Of a DNA stretch of 64,000 nt, positions 14,307 to 23,408 are shown piece after piece. The translations under genes were made by a program, and so were the position numbers. Location of the stretch: positions 884,613-948,612 of the forward strand of contig CAVSJF010000006.1 of the NCBI GenBank assembly GCA_963728155.1, in the 5' to 3' direction. Position 1 is the first letter of the stretch; every line of letters starts with the position of its first letter. Under the pieces are notes generated by a model, which did not search any database, was not told the DNA's origin, and saw only the letters and a program-made list of their open reading frames with translations. The DNA comes from JACVRW01 sp963728155 (GTDB taxonomy: Bacteria; Actinomycetota; Thermoleophilia; Solirubrobacterales; Thermoleophilaceae).

Positions 14307-16788
14307 ATGAGGTCAAGACTCATCGTCCTGGGCGCCAGCATCTTTGCGCTGGCGGTTCCCGCGGCTCCTGCGTTCGCGCAGAGCAGCGCTGACCAGTCGG
14401 CGAGCAATTCTGCCGGCTCCCAGGCCTCCAACTCGAGCGCCACCAACCAGAACGCCAACCAGTCGCAGAGCAGCTCGTCCAGCTGCCAGTACGGCTGCGG
14501 TGGTTCCGGTCAGGCGCAAGGGCTGGGGCAAAGCTCGAGCACTAACCAGAGCGCAAGCTCTTCGGCGAGTGCTAACCAGAACGGCGTGAACGCCAACGTG
14601 CCCGTCACCGTCAGCGGCGACGGCGTGTCGGTTGGCAACACCCAAATCGGCAACATCAACAGCGGCGGTTCCAGCTCGGCTTCTCAGAGCTTGAACAACT
14701 CCGCAAGCTCCGCGGCGTCGAACAACGCCACGACCAACCAGAACGCCAACCAGTCGCAGAACAGCTCCTCGAGCTGTGCCGCGGGCTGCGGTGGTTCCGG
14801 TCAGGCCCAGGGGCTTGAGCAGAGCTCGTCCACCAACCAGAACGCCAACTCGTCCGCTAACGCGAACCAGAACGGCGTGAACGCGAACGTGCCGGTCACC
14901 ATCGGTGGCGGTCATGTGAACGGTGGCAACAGCTCCGCCACTCAGAACAACAGCAACTCGGCCAACTCGTCCGCGTCGAACGACGCTTCGACGAACCAGA
15001 ACGCCAACCAGTCGCAGAACAGCTCCTCGAGCTGTGGCGCCGGCTGCGGTGGTTCCGGTCAGGCCCAGTATGCGAGCCAGGACTCGTCCACCGATCAGGA
15101 TGCGAACTCCGAGGCTCACGCCTATCAGAACGGCGTGAACGCCAACGTGCCCGTGACCATCGGTGGCGGCGACGTGCACGGCGGAAACTCCTCCGCCTCC
15201 CAGTCGAACGACAACTCGGCTTCGTCCGACGCGTCGAACTCGGCTGACACCAACCAGAACGCCAACCAGTCGCAGAACAGCTCCTCGAGCTGCCACGTCG
15301 GCTGCGGTGGTTCCGGTCAGGCCCAGGGCCTGGAGCAGGGGTCGTCCACCGACCAGAGCGCGGACTCGTCGGCTCACGCCTACCAGAACGGCGTGAACGC
15401 CAACGTGCCCGTGTCGATCGGTGGCGGTGACGTCTACGGCGGCAACAGCTCGGCCCATCAGGCGCTGAGCAACGATGCCGACTCGTCCGCGTCCAACGAC
15501 GCCACGACCAACCAGAACGCCAACCAGTCGCAGAACAGCTCCTCGAGCTGTGGCGCGGGCTGCGGTGGTTCCGGTCAGGCTCAGTGGCTCGGCCAGGGGT
15601 CAGAGACCAACCAGGACGCAAACTCGTCCGCTTACGCAGATCAGAACGGCGTAAACGCGAACGTGCCCGTGTCCATTGGTGGCGGTGACGTGGAAGGCGG
15701 CAACAGCTCCGCCTCCCAGTCGAACGACAACTCGGCCACGTCCGACGCGTCGAACACCGCTGACACCAACCAGAACGCCAACCAGTCGCAGAACAGCTCC
15801 TCGAGCTGCCACGTCGGCTGCGGTGGTTCCGGTCAGGTTCAGGGTCTCGAGCAGGGGTCGTCCACCGACCAGAGCGCGGACTCGTCCGCTCACGCCTACC
15901 AGAACGGCGTGAACGCGAACTCGCCCGTGGCGGTTGGTGGCTACGACGTCGGAGAGCGGCGACAGCTCGGCATCTCAGGATCTGAGCAACTCGGCCGACT
16001 CGTCCGCGTCGAACGACGCCACGACCAACCAGAACGCCAACCAGTCGCAGAACAGCTCCTCGAGCTGTGGCGCCGGCTGCGGTGGTTCCGGTCAGGCTCA
16101 GTGGCTCGGCCAGTACAGCGAGACCAACCAGGACGCGGGCTCGGAGGCTCATGCCGATCAGAACGGCGTGAACACCAACGCTCCTTCGTCCGTCGGTGGT
16201 TACGACGTGGATGGCGGCTCAAGCTCCGCCAACCAGTCGAACGACAACTCGGCTACGTCCGACGCGTCGAACACCGCTGACACCAACCAGAACGCCAACC
16301 AGTCGCAGAGCAGCTCGTCCAGCTGCAAGTACGGCTGCGGTGGCTCTGGTCAGGCTCAGGGTCTCGAGCAGGGGTCGTCCACCGACCAGAACGCGGACTC
16401 GTCCGCTCACGCCTACCAGAACGGCGTGAACGCGAACTCGCCCGTGTCGATCGGTGGCGGTGACTCGGACAGCGGCGACAGCTCGGCATCTCAGGATCTG
16501 AGCAACTCGGCCGACTCGTCCGCGTCCAACGACGCCACGACCAACCAGAACGCCAACCAGTCGCAGAGCAGCTCGTCCAGCTGCAAGTACGGCTGCGGTG
16601 GTTCCGGTCAGGCCCAGTACCTGGGTCAGTACTCGGATACCAGCCAGTCCGCGAGCTCGGAGGCGAAGGCCCGGCAGTCGGGGGTCAACGCCAACTCGCC
16701 CGTGTCGATTGGTCACGGCAAGAAGCACGGCAAGAAGTGCCATGGCAAGAAGGGCAAGAAGAGCCCTGCCAAGAAGGCTCGTCGGTAG
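14307..16788 (+). CDS. Secreted nine-repeat CX3C Gln/Asn/Ser-rich protein (frameshifted)
   Basis: An exported, low-complexity protein of about 827 residues that I do not recognise. Residues 1-24 form a signal peptide (LIVLGASIFALAVPAAPAFA, cleavage before QSS). Nine units then each contain NQNANQSQ, SSSSC-x2-GC and GGSGQAQ, followed by spaced Gln and QNGVNAN-x-PV. Every Cys in the repeats lies in a C-x3-C pair. The C-terminus is a Lys/Gly/His tail (KKHGKKCHGKKGKKSPAKK). There is no LPXTG or membrane anchor. The ATG has a good ribosome site (AAAGGA). One surplus G near 15952 shifts the frame; both halves are otherwise perfect repeats. The next gene, 12 bases on, shares the repeat pattern. A surface fibre or matrix role is inferred. 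Confidence 0.8.
14445..16788 (+). repeat. Nine tandem coding repeats, 258-base period
   Basis: The 20-mer aaccagaacgccaaccagtc starts at 14445, 14736, 14994, 15252, 15510, 15768, 16027, 16285 and 16543. Spacings are 291, 258, 258, 258, 258, 258, 259, 258 and 258. The first is longer by 11 codons; the single 259 is the unit containing the frameshift. The near-identity at DNA level suggests recent duplication or homogenisation and makes copy-number change likely. Confidence 0.9.
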
Positions 16789-16800
16789 GGAGGCCTGAAC

Positions 16801-18381
16801 GTGTTCGCACGTTCAACGGACAGCGTCGACCGGTCATTGATCGGCCGGTCGACCGCTGCCGTCCTTGGGTTGATGGTGGCGCTGATCGCTTCTTTGGCGA
16901 TCGGCGTCGCCACCGCCCGGGCGGGCGACGAGGCGCAGATCGCCGAGCAGTCCGCGGAGACCTCCCAGTCGGCCACGGCCACGGCCAGCCCGGCGACCAC
17001 CGAGGCCCCCGCGGCGCCGGCCGAGCCGGTCGCCGAGGAGCCCGCGGAGCCGATCGACCCGCCGGCGCCTCCGGCCGAGACCGAGGTCCCAGCGACCGAC
17101 GACTCGCCCGAGGTGCCCGAGGTCGAGGTCCCGGCCGAGCAGCCTCCGGTCACGACGACCGAGCCGGCCCAGCCGGTGGAGGTCGAGCCGGCCGAGCCCG
17201 CTCCTGCCGAGCCTCCGCCCTCCGCGAGCGCCACGGCTCACAACCAGAGCCAGACCTGGCAGGCGATCTTCCAGGTCCAGCAGGGTTGCCAGAGCCACTG
17301 CCAGGGCACGAGCCAGAGCCAGTCGGCCGCGCAGACGGCCGAGACGATCCAGAACGCCAACGCCATCGGCGGTGGCACCAGGTCGCCCTCGAACGCGACC
17401 GCACTGAACCAGAGCACCACCGGTCAGTTCATCTGGCAGGTGCAGCTCGGGTGCGTGGCCTTCTGCTACGGCACGAGCCAGAGCCAGACGGCCAACCAGT
17501 GGGCGTCGACGACGCAGAACGCCACGGCTCTCTCCGACGGGAACGCCCAGGCCCACAACGTCGGCTCGACCATGCAGCAGGTCTGGCAGCTGCAGTTCGG
17601 GTGCCAGACGGAGTGCTACGGGAACTCCCAGACCCAGACTTCGACCCAGGCACAGTCGACCACCCAGTCGGCCACCGCCACCAGCGAGACCTGGGGCCCC
17701 TCGTACCCGACGGATGCGCAGTCGCTGCTGCCGGCTTGGCTCGTGGCGCTCGCACAGAACCTCGGGGTGACGATCCAGACCATCTGGCAGTACCAGGAGG
17801 CGAGCTGCCTCGAGAACTGCGTCGGCGACAGCCAGTCGCAGGACGCTTCTCAGAACGCCCTGACTTCGCAGGACGCCAGTGCGGTCGCCGGCGTGCCGCC
17901 GCAGGAGCCGGCGCCGCCCACGGTCGAGGCACCGCCCGCTGCGTCGCCCGCGCCCGAGCCCGCGGTGGCCGGCACCGCCGGAGCGTCTTCCTCGGGCAAG
18001 ACCTTCTTTGAGCGCGTGAGCGCCAGCTGGCGCCGCGCCGCCGGCGACGGGACGAGCGCAGCGCGAATGCGCGGGCACGCGAGCGTGACGACCACAACCG
18101 GCTCGGGCCAGGGCGCCACGACGCACACCACGGTGGAGTCCTCGTCACGGGTGCACGCGACGTCGTCATCTTCTTCCACGACCGGCATGAGCGTGATCAG
18201 CAAGACGAGCTCCCCGGATTCGGGCTCGGCGGATCTCTCCTCGGTCGGGCTGGAGCCGCTGAAGGGTCTCGGCGACTCCAGCTGGGGCTACGGCGCGATC
18301 GGCTGGATTTTGATCGCACTCCTGATGGCCTTTGGTCTGGCAACTCTGCGCAAGGCGAATGTCGGTCGCCACGCAGTTTGA
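16801..18381 (+). CDS. Membrane-anchored CX3C Gln-rich repeat protein
   Basis: A 526-residue surface protein I do not recognise, clearly a partner of the preceding gene. It has an N-terminal signal or membrane segment (VLGLMVALIASLAIGVATARA, about 19-39), an acidic Pro/Glu-rich spacer (about 60-140), then four units with Cys pairs GCQSHC, GCVAFC, GCQTEC and SCLENC. Each unit is followed by GxSQxQ and spaced Gln exactly as in the upstream protein, and preceded by aromatic W-Q-x-Q. A Ser/Thr-rich stalk follows (about 400-480), then a C-terminal membrane helix (YGAIGWILIALLMAFGLATL) with a short basic tail. The GTG start has GGAGG upstream. This topology suggests the wall or membrane anchor of a repeat-protein fibre. 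Confidence 0.8.
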   Translation: MFARSTDSVDRSLIGRSTAAVLGLMVALIASLAIGVATARAGDEAQIAEQSAETSQSATATASPATTEAPAAPAEPVAEEPAEPIDPPAPPAETEVPATDDSPEVPEVEVPAEQPPVTTTEPAQPVEVEPAEPAPAEPPPSASATAHNQSQTWQAIFQVQQGCQSHCQGTSQSQSAAQTAETIQNANAIGGGTRSPSNATALNQSTTGQFIWQVQLGCVAFCYGTSQSQTANQWASTTQNATALSDGNAQAHNVGSTMQQVWQLQFGCQTECYGNSQTQTSTQAQSTTQSATATSETWGPSYPTDAQSLLPAWLVALAQNLGVTIQTIWQYQEASCLENCVGDSQSQDASQNALTSQDASAVAGVPPQEPAPPTVEAPPAASPAPEPAVAGTAGASSSGKTFFERVSASWRRAAGDGTSAARMRGHASVTTTTGSGQGATTHTTVESSSRVHATSSSSSTTGMSVISKTSSPDSGSADLSSVGLEPLKGLGDSSWGYGAIGWILIALLMAFGLATLRKANVGRHAV

Positions 18382-18402
18382 GGATTTGCACAGAGAAAGT
18401 GC

Positions 18403-18431
18403 TTGCGGTAGCGCAGGAGTCGGCATAGGTT
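18403..18431 (+). promoter_or_regulatory. Candidate promoter for the PKD protein gene
   Basis: TTGCGG, a 17-base spacer and TAGGTT, about 50 bases before ATG 18481. It resembles the candidate at 14093-14121 in both hexamer and spacing. A ribosome site GGAGGGG precedes the ATG. Confidence 0.4.
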
Positions 18432-18480
18432 GGAACGGGGTCACTCGGAACAGTCCGGGATCCGGCTTTTCGGAGGGGAC

Positions 18481-20848
18481 ATGAAGATTTCATTTCGTCG
18501 TGTAGGGGTCGTCCTAGCTGCGTTGCTTTGCATGCTGGGAATCGTTCAAGTCGTTGCTGCCGCTCCACCGGCGGCGGACTTCACCATCTCGGATGACACC
18601 CCGCTCACGGGGCAGACAATCTCGTTTCGAGTCCACGGCCACCGACGACGACGGCGACATCGTCTCGACGGACTGGGACTTCAACTACGACGGAACGTTC
18701 AACGCCGACGCTTCCGGCACGACCGCCGGCACCTCCTACGGCACCGCCGGCCCGCGGACCGTGGCGATGCGGGTTACGGACACCGACGCGGTCGACGGCA
18801 CAGAGGACGTAGACATCGCGACGCGCGTGGTCAGCGTCACGCAAAATGCCGCGCCAACCGCCTCGCTGACCGTTGCGCCCAACCCGGCCCGGATCGGCCA
18901 GACGGTGAACTTCAACGCCGCGGGCTCCGGCGATTCCGACGGATCGATCGTCAATTACGAGTGGGATCTCGACGGCAACGGCACCTACGAGACCGACACG
19001 GACGGGATCGCCAGCGCGAGTCGGTCTTACACGACCGCCGGCGCACGCACCGTCCGGGTCCGGGTGACCGACGATCTGGGACTGACCGGAACGGACACCG
19101 CCAGCCTGGTGATCAACGCGCCACCCAGCGCTTCGTTCTCCATGGCGCCCAATCCGGCCGCGATCGGCGAGACGGTCAACTTCGACGCTTCGGGATCCTC
19201 GGACTCCGACGGGATGATCGTCAATTACGAGTGGGACCTCGACGGCAACGGCACCTACGAGACCGACACGGACGCCAGCCCGACCACGAGCCAGTCCTAC
19301 ATGTCAGGCGGGGCGCGGACGATTCGCGTGCGGGTGACCGACAATGACGGCAGCACCGCGGTGGATACCGACACCCTCTTTGTGAACAACACATCCCCGA
19401 GTGCTTCCTTCACGATGGCCCCCAACCCGGCCCAGCTCGGGCAGACGGTGAACTTCAACGCCGGTGCGTCCAACGATCCCGACGGGTCGATCGCCCGGTA
19501 CGAGTGGGACCTCGACGGCAACGGCACCTACGAAACCGACGGTGGGAGCTCTTCGACCACGACGCAGGCCTACGCGACGGCCGGTACTCGGACCATCCGC
19601 CTGCGGGTGACCGACGACGACGGGACGACCGCCACCGACGCCGATTCGCTGCGCATCAACGCGCGTCCCACGCCGAGCTTCACGCTTGCTCCCAATCCGG
19701 CGGTAATCGGCGAGACCGTCGCCTTCGACGCCGGCTCCTCGGAGGACATCGACGGGTCGGTAGCCCAGTACGAGTGGGATCTGGACGGCAACGGGACCTA
19801 CGAGGTCAACGGCGGGAGCACCCCCACCACGAGCCGCTCCTATCCCTCGGCCGGCTCGAGGACGATCCGGTTGCGGGTCACGGACAACGACGGTGCCATC
19901 AACACGCTGGCCCGTACGCTCGTGGTGCAGACCACGCGCCCCAACGCGAGCTTCACCTTCGCGCCCCAGGCTCCCCTCCCCGGGCAGCCGATCGGCTTCA
20001 CTTCCCAGTCCACTCCTTCAACCTCACCGGGGAACCCGACGATCGAATCGACCGAGTGGGACTTTAACTACGACCCCACCAAGGAGTTCTCGCCCGACGC
20101 CTCGGGCACCAGCGCGTCGACCTCGTACTCGACACCGGGCCCGAAGACCGTCGGCCTGCGCGTGACGGAGTCCGGCGGCGGTTTTGCGGTCACTTCGCTG
20201 ACCGTCGTGGTCAACGCGCCGCCCACAGCCTCCTTCAACGTCGCACCCGCCAGCCCATTTGACGGCGACTCTGTGACGTTTTCTTCGACCTCGGGTGACC
20301 CGGATGGGCCACTTACGGGCATCCAGTGGGATTTGGACGCCGATGGGCAGTACGACGACGCCTCGGGGCCGGTGGTTTCGCGCGCGTACGCAACCGGGGC
20401 GCGCACCGTGCGCCTCCTGGTCACCGACTCGAGGGGCGCTACCGCCGCGGCGGAGCGGCGCTTCGATGTGGTCAAGCGCCCGGCGAGGCTTCTGGGCGGC
20501 GTGAAGGTCTCTCTTTTCGGCAACCTCACCGACGAGGGCGCGCGGCTCAAGCGGCTGCTGGTGCGCACGCCCGCTCGGGCGACCGCGAAGGTCACCTGCA
20601 AGGGCCGCGACTGCCCGAAGGGCACCAAGTCGGTATCGAAGAGGACGCCCAAGACGCGCAGGCTGCGCTTCAAGAAGTTCGAGCGCTCGTTCGTCGCGGG
20701 GTCGTTGCTCACGATCACCGTCAGCCGCCCGGGCTACATCGGGTCGCACACCACGATCAAGATTCGCGGCAACCTGCGCCGCTACATCCGCCGCGACCGC
20801 TGCCTGCCACCCGGGGGCGGAAAGCCGATCGCCTGCCCTGACTCGTGA
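18481..20848 (+). CDS. Secreted seven-PKD-domain protein (frameshifted near N-terminus)
   Basis: An exported adhesion or matrix-type protein of about 788 residues. It begins with a signal peptide (VGVVLAALLCMLGIVQVVAA). Seven PKD beta-sandwich repeats follow, most with the signature YEWDLDGNGTYET and ending RTxRxRVTD. A basic C-terminal domain of about 125 residues carries two Cys in VTCKGRDCPKGTKS, then FVAGSLLTITVSRPGYIG and RRDRCLPPG; I associate this tail with extracellular proteins of Solirubrobacterales. A surplus base near 18630 (TTTCGAG for TTTGAG) splits the signal peptide from the first PKD domain. The TGA overlaps the next GTG by 4 bases. Confidence 0.82.
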
Positions 20849-21258
20849 AAGCTCGCCCGCTCATCGTCGTCGCGGCCGCCTGCCTGGGGGTCTTCGGAGG
20901 CTCCTTCGGGGTGGCGCGGCTGACGAGCCAGAACGCCGAGTCATCGAAGGCAAGTCCCGCGGCCGCGCCCGCACCCAAGCCGGCCAGCCGGCCGACGGTT
21001 CAGGCGCTGGCCCTGGACGCCGCCCCGGGACTGCCCGGCCTGCGTGAGCGCCCTCGCCCCGAGCCCAAGCCCAAGCCGGTGGAGCCCGCCCCGGCGCCCG
21101 CCGCGGCTGCAGAGCCCGTGGCCAGCGCCGCGCCGAGCACGGCGAGCGCTCCCGCCCCGGCTCCCGCTCCGGCCCCGGCCCCTGCGCCCGCTCCGGCTCC
21201 GGCCCCCGCCCCCACGGCGAGCGGTGGCGACACCACGACCTTCTACGACGGCGGCTGA
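20845..21258 (+). CDS. Exported Ala-Pro-rich protein, function unknown
   Basis: A 137-residue protein with an N-terminal hydrophobic segment (PLIVVAAACLGVFGGSFGVA, about 5-24) acting as signal or anchor. The rest is disordered, with Lys-Pro/Glu-Pro and then a run of Ala-Pro dipeptides (about 105-125), ending TASGGDTTTFYDGG. Such Ala-Pro rods span cell walls in other systems. The GTG start overlaps the PKD gene stop, and its TGA overlaps the pseudokinase ATG by one base, so the three are translationally coupled. Confidence 0.65.
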   Translation: MKARPLIVVAAACLGVFGGSFGVARLTSQNAESSKASPAAAPAPKPASRPTVQALALDAAPGLPGLRERPRPEPKPKPVEPAPAPAAAAEPVASAAPSTASAPAPAPAPAPAPAPAPAPAPAPTASGGDTTTFYDGG

Positions 21259-23009
21259 TGGCCCGGGGGCGTACCAAGTCCAGCCCCGAGACGCCGGCTC
21301 AACTCGAGCCCGGTTCGCTGGTCGACGGCTATCGCGTGGAGCGAGTGCTCTCGGCCGGCACGAACTACTGTGAGCTCGTTCAGGCGGTGGCCCCCGACGG
21401 AGCGAGGGTCGCTCTCAAGGTTCTCGGCGAACGGCCTGAGGCCGACGATCTGGAGCTGGCCCTCCGGGTGGCGCGCCGGCGCGCCTCGATCGATCACCCG
21501 CACCTGCTGAAGCTTCTCAAGGCCGGCGAGCACGACGGCCGGCTCTACCTCGTGAGCGAGCTGCGTGGGACCAGGTCGCTTGCCGATCGGCTGAGCGAAG
21601 GCCGCATGCCGGCGGATCAGGCCCTCCCGCTGGCCGCCGGGGTGGCCGGCGCCCTCAGCGCCGCCGCCGCGGCGAGGCTGGTCCACGCGGAGCTCAGCCC
21701 CCAGTCGATCCTCGTCGTGGAAGAGGATCCGACCCATGCCCTGCTGACCGACTTCGGGATCGGCCGCGAGCCCTCGCGCCCCGAAGCGCTTCGCATGAAC
21801 CTCGATGGCGTCGACTACCGCTCGCCGGAAGAGCTCAAGGGAGGGCCGCCCAAGCCCGAGAGCAACGCCTATTCGCTCGCCTGCGTGCTCTTCGAGTGCC
21901 TTACGGGCGCGACGCCCTTCCGCTACGACCGCCCGTTGCTCACTCTTCACGCCCACCTGGTCGAGCCGCCTCCGCGGCCCTCCGCGGTGTGCAGCGACCT
22001 GCCGGGCGAGCTCGACGAGGTCTTCGTCCACGCCATGGCAAAGGAGCCCGGACAGCGCCTGGGCTCGGCCGCGCTGGTCGCCTCCGTGGCCAGGGTCCTG
22101 GGCGTCGACGTGGAGATTCCGGCGGGCGCTCCGGTCGCTCCCGCCCGAGAGCCACGCGCCGCCGCTCCGGCCCCGCGCAAGCGGCCCGCTGTGCGAGCGA
22201 GCAAGCCCGCCCGCGCCAAGAAGCCCAGCCGCGCCGAGAGGCGGGCTCGCGCGGCGGAACGGGCTCGTACCGAGAGGCCGGCTCGTACCGAGCCGCCCAC
22301 CCGCTCTGAGCCGCCCAAGCGCGTTGAGCAGCCCGCCCGAGCTCAAGAGCCGGCCCGCGCCGAGAAGCGCCTTCCGGCTCCCAAGCCGGCACGCACGCGG
22401 AAGCCCAAACCGGCGGCCAAGCCGGCCCGAACCGCTCGCCCGGCCCACGCAACCAAGCGTATACGCAACGAAAAGCCGGCTCGGACCCGGTCCCGGCGCG
22501 GTTCCACCCGGGCGCGCCCGGCACTGGTAGTGGTGCTCATGGCGCTGGCCGTGAGCGCGGTGGCGGGCTACAGCCTGGGCACCTCAGGCCCCGCTGCCGA
22601 GCCCGCCCCCGCGTCGTCCACGCCGTCGCCGCGGCCGGCCGATTCCGCGCAGCTGGCTCAGGCCGAGTACGTGCGCAGCGTGAGCCCGGTGATCGATCGC
22701 CTCTCCGCCCGCCGCGCCGGAGCCCGTCGCCGGCTGCGCCAGGCGCGCCTGCCCGGAAGCCAGGCCGCCGCTGCGCGGGCGCTCGCCTCCGCCTACGCCG
22801 ATGCGGGCCAGGCGATTTCGGGTGCGGCGTCGACCACGCCCGAGGGCACCCGGCTTCGTGCTCAGCTGCGCTCCGCGGAGCGCTCCTACCGGCGCCTGGC
22901 GGCGGCGGCACGAACCGGTAACGGCCGCGCCTGGCGGTCGGCGTCCCGTGCGGCCGTCGAGCACGAGCGCCGCTTCGAGCGCTCGCTGCTCACGCTGACC
23001 ACGGCCTGA
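21258..23009 (+). CDS. Membrane Ser/Thr kinase-like protein, probable pseudokinase
   Basis: A 583-residue single-pass membrane protein with an N-terminal protein-kinase fold (about 25-285). The ATP-anchoring Lys is present in VALKVL (K54) and DFG is present at 165-167. The catalytic loop HRDLKPEN is replaced by HAELSPQS (143-150), losing the catalytic Asp (now Glu), Lys and Asn, and the glycine-rich loop is reduced to LSAGTNYCEL. Phosphotransfer is therefore doubtful. A long Lys/Arg/Ala/Pro linker (about 290-420), one membrane helix (about 424-440) and an external helical region (about 465-580) follow. It may transmit or scaffold an envelope signal for the secreted proteins encoded just upstream. 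Confidence 0.8.
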   Translation: MARGRTKSSPETPAQLEPGSLVDGYRVERVLSAGTNYCELVQAVAPDGARVALKVLGERPEADDLELALRVARRRASIDHPHLLKLLKAGEHDGRLYLVSELRGTRSLADRLSEGRMPADQALPLAAGVAGALSAAAAARLVHAELSPQSILVVEEDPTHALLTDFGIGREPSRPEALRMNLDGVDYRSPEELKGGPPKPESNAYSLACVLFECLTGATPFRYDRPLLTLHAHLVEPPPRPSAVCSDLPGELDEVFVHAMAKEPGQRLGSAALVASVARVLGVDVEIPAGAPVAPAREPRAAAPAPRKRPAVRASKPARAKKPSRAERRARAAERARTERPARTEPPTRSEPPKRVEQPARAQEPARAEKRLPAPKPARTRKPKPAAKPARTARPAHATKRIRNEKPARTRSRRGSTRARPALVVVLMALAVSAVAGYSLGTSGPAAEPAPASSTPSPRPADSAQLAQAEYVRSVSPVIDRLSARRAGARRRLRQARLPGSQAAAARALASAYADAGQAISGAASTTPEGTRLRAQLRSAERSYRRLAAAARTGNGRAWRSASRAAVEHERRFERSLLTLTTA

Positions 23010-23015
23010 CGAGCT

Positions 23016-23408
23016 TCAGGCGGCGGCGGCGCCGCGGCGCTCGATCCACTGGACCGTGGCGTCGAACAGGCGGCCGGCGTCGCTGATCGCCGCGCGCGCC
23101 TCCTCGGTGGGCGCCTGGCCGAGCGCGTAGTCGACGTAGTCGCGATCGTCGAACAGGCGACGGAGGTTTCTCCCCACCTCGTGATCGAGCCCGCCCTCGC
23201 TGACGATGCGCCGGCCGAACGCGGAAATCACGCCGGTGCGCGTGTGCGGCATCTCGCCGATTGACTCGAGAGCCGCAGCGGCGGCGTCAAAGGCGGCGAT
23301 GTAGGCCCGCGAGAGAGCCTGAGAGGGAAAACCGGCGTCGAGCAGGACCTGTGCCGCGCGCAGTTCCTCGCGCCCGCGGGCCAGGAGCTGGTCGATCTCG
23401 GTACTCAC
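23016..23408 (-). CDS. HEPN domain protein
   Basis: A 130-residue helical HEPN-domain protein, likely partner of the nucleotidyltransferase encoded immediately upstream. Family features are VSTEIDQLLARGREELRAA, the AYIAAFDAAAAALES helix and LRRLFDDRDYVDYALG. The RX4-6H motif of HEPN ribonucleases is not evident; RDYVDY stands at that position, as in HEPN forms thought to bind rather than cut nucleic acid. GTG 23408 overlaps the upstream TGA (GTGA), giving translational coupling. The longer open frame upstream is a shadow. Confidence 0.75.
   Translation of the reverse strand: MSTEIDQLLARGREELRAAQVLLDAGFPSQALSRAYIAAFDAAAAALESIGEMPHTRTGVISAFGRRIVSEGGLDHEVGRNLRRLFDDRDYVDYALGQAPTEEARAAISDAGRLFDATVQWIERRGAAAA

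Noticed and set aside
14313..16743. Minus-strand Val/Gly/Leu-rich frames across the repeat gene
   Set aside because: They mirror the 258-base repeat; the plus strand has the signal peptide, ribosome site and conserved Cys spacing.
14445..16788. CRISPR-like array suggested by regular repeats
   Set aside because: The period is 258 bases, units are near identical throughout, and they code for protein; no short repeat/spacer structure or cas gene.
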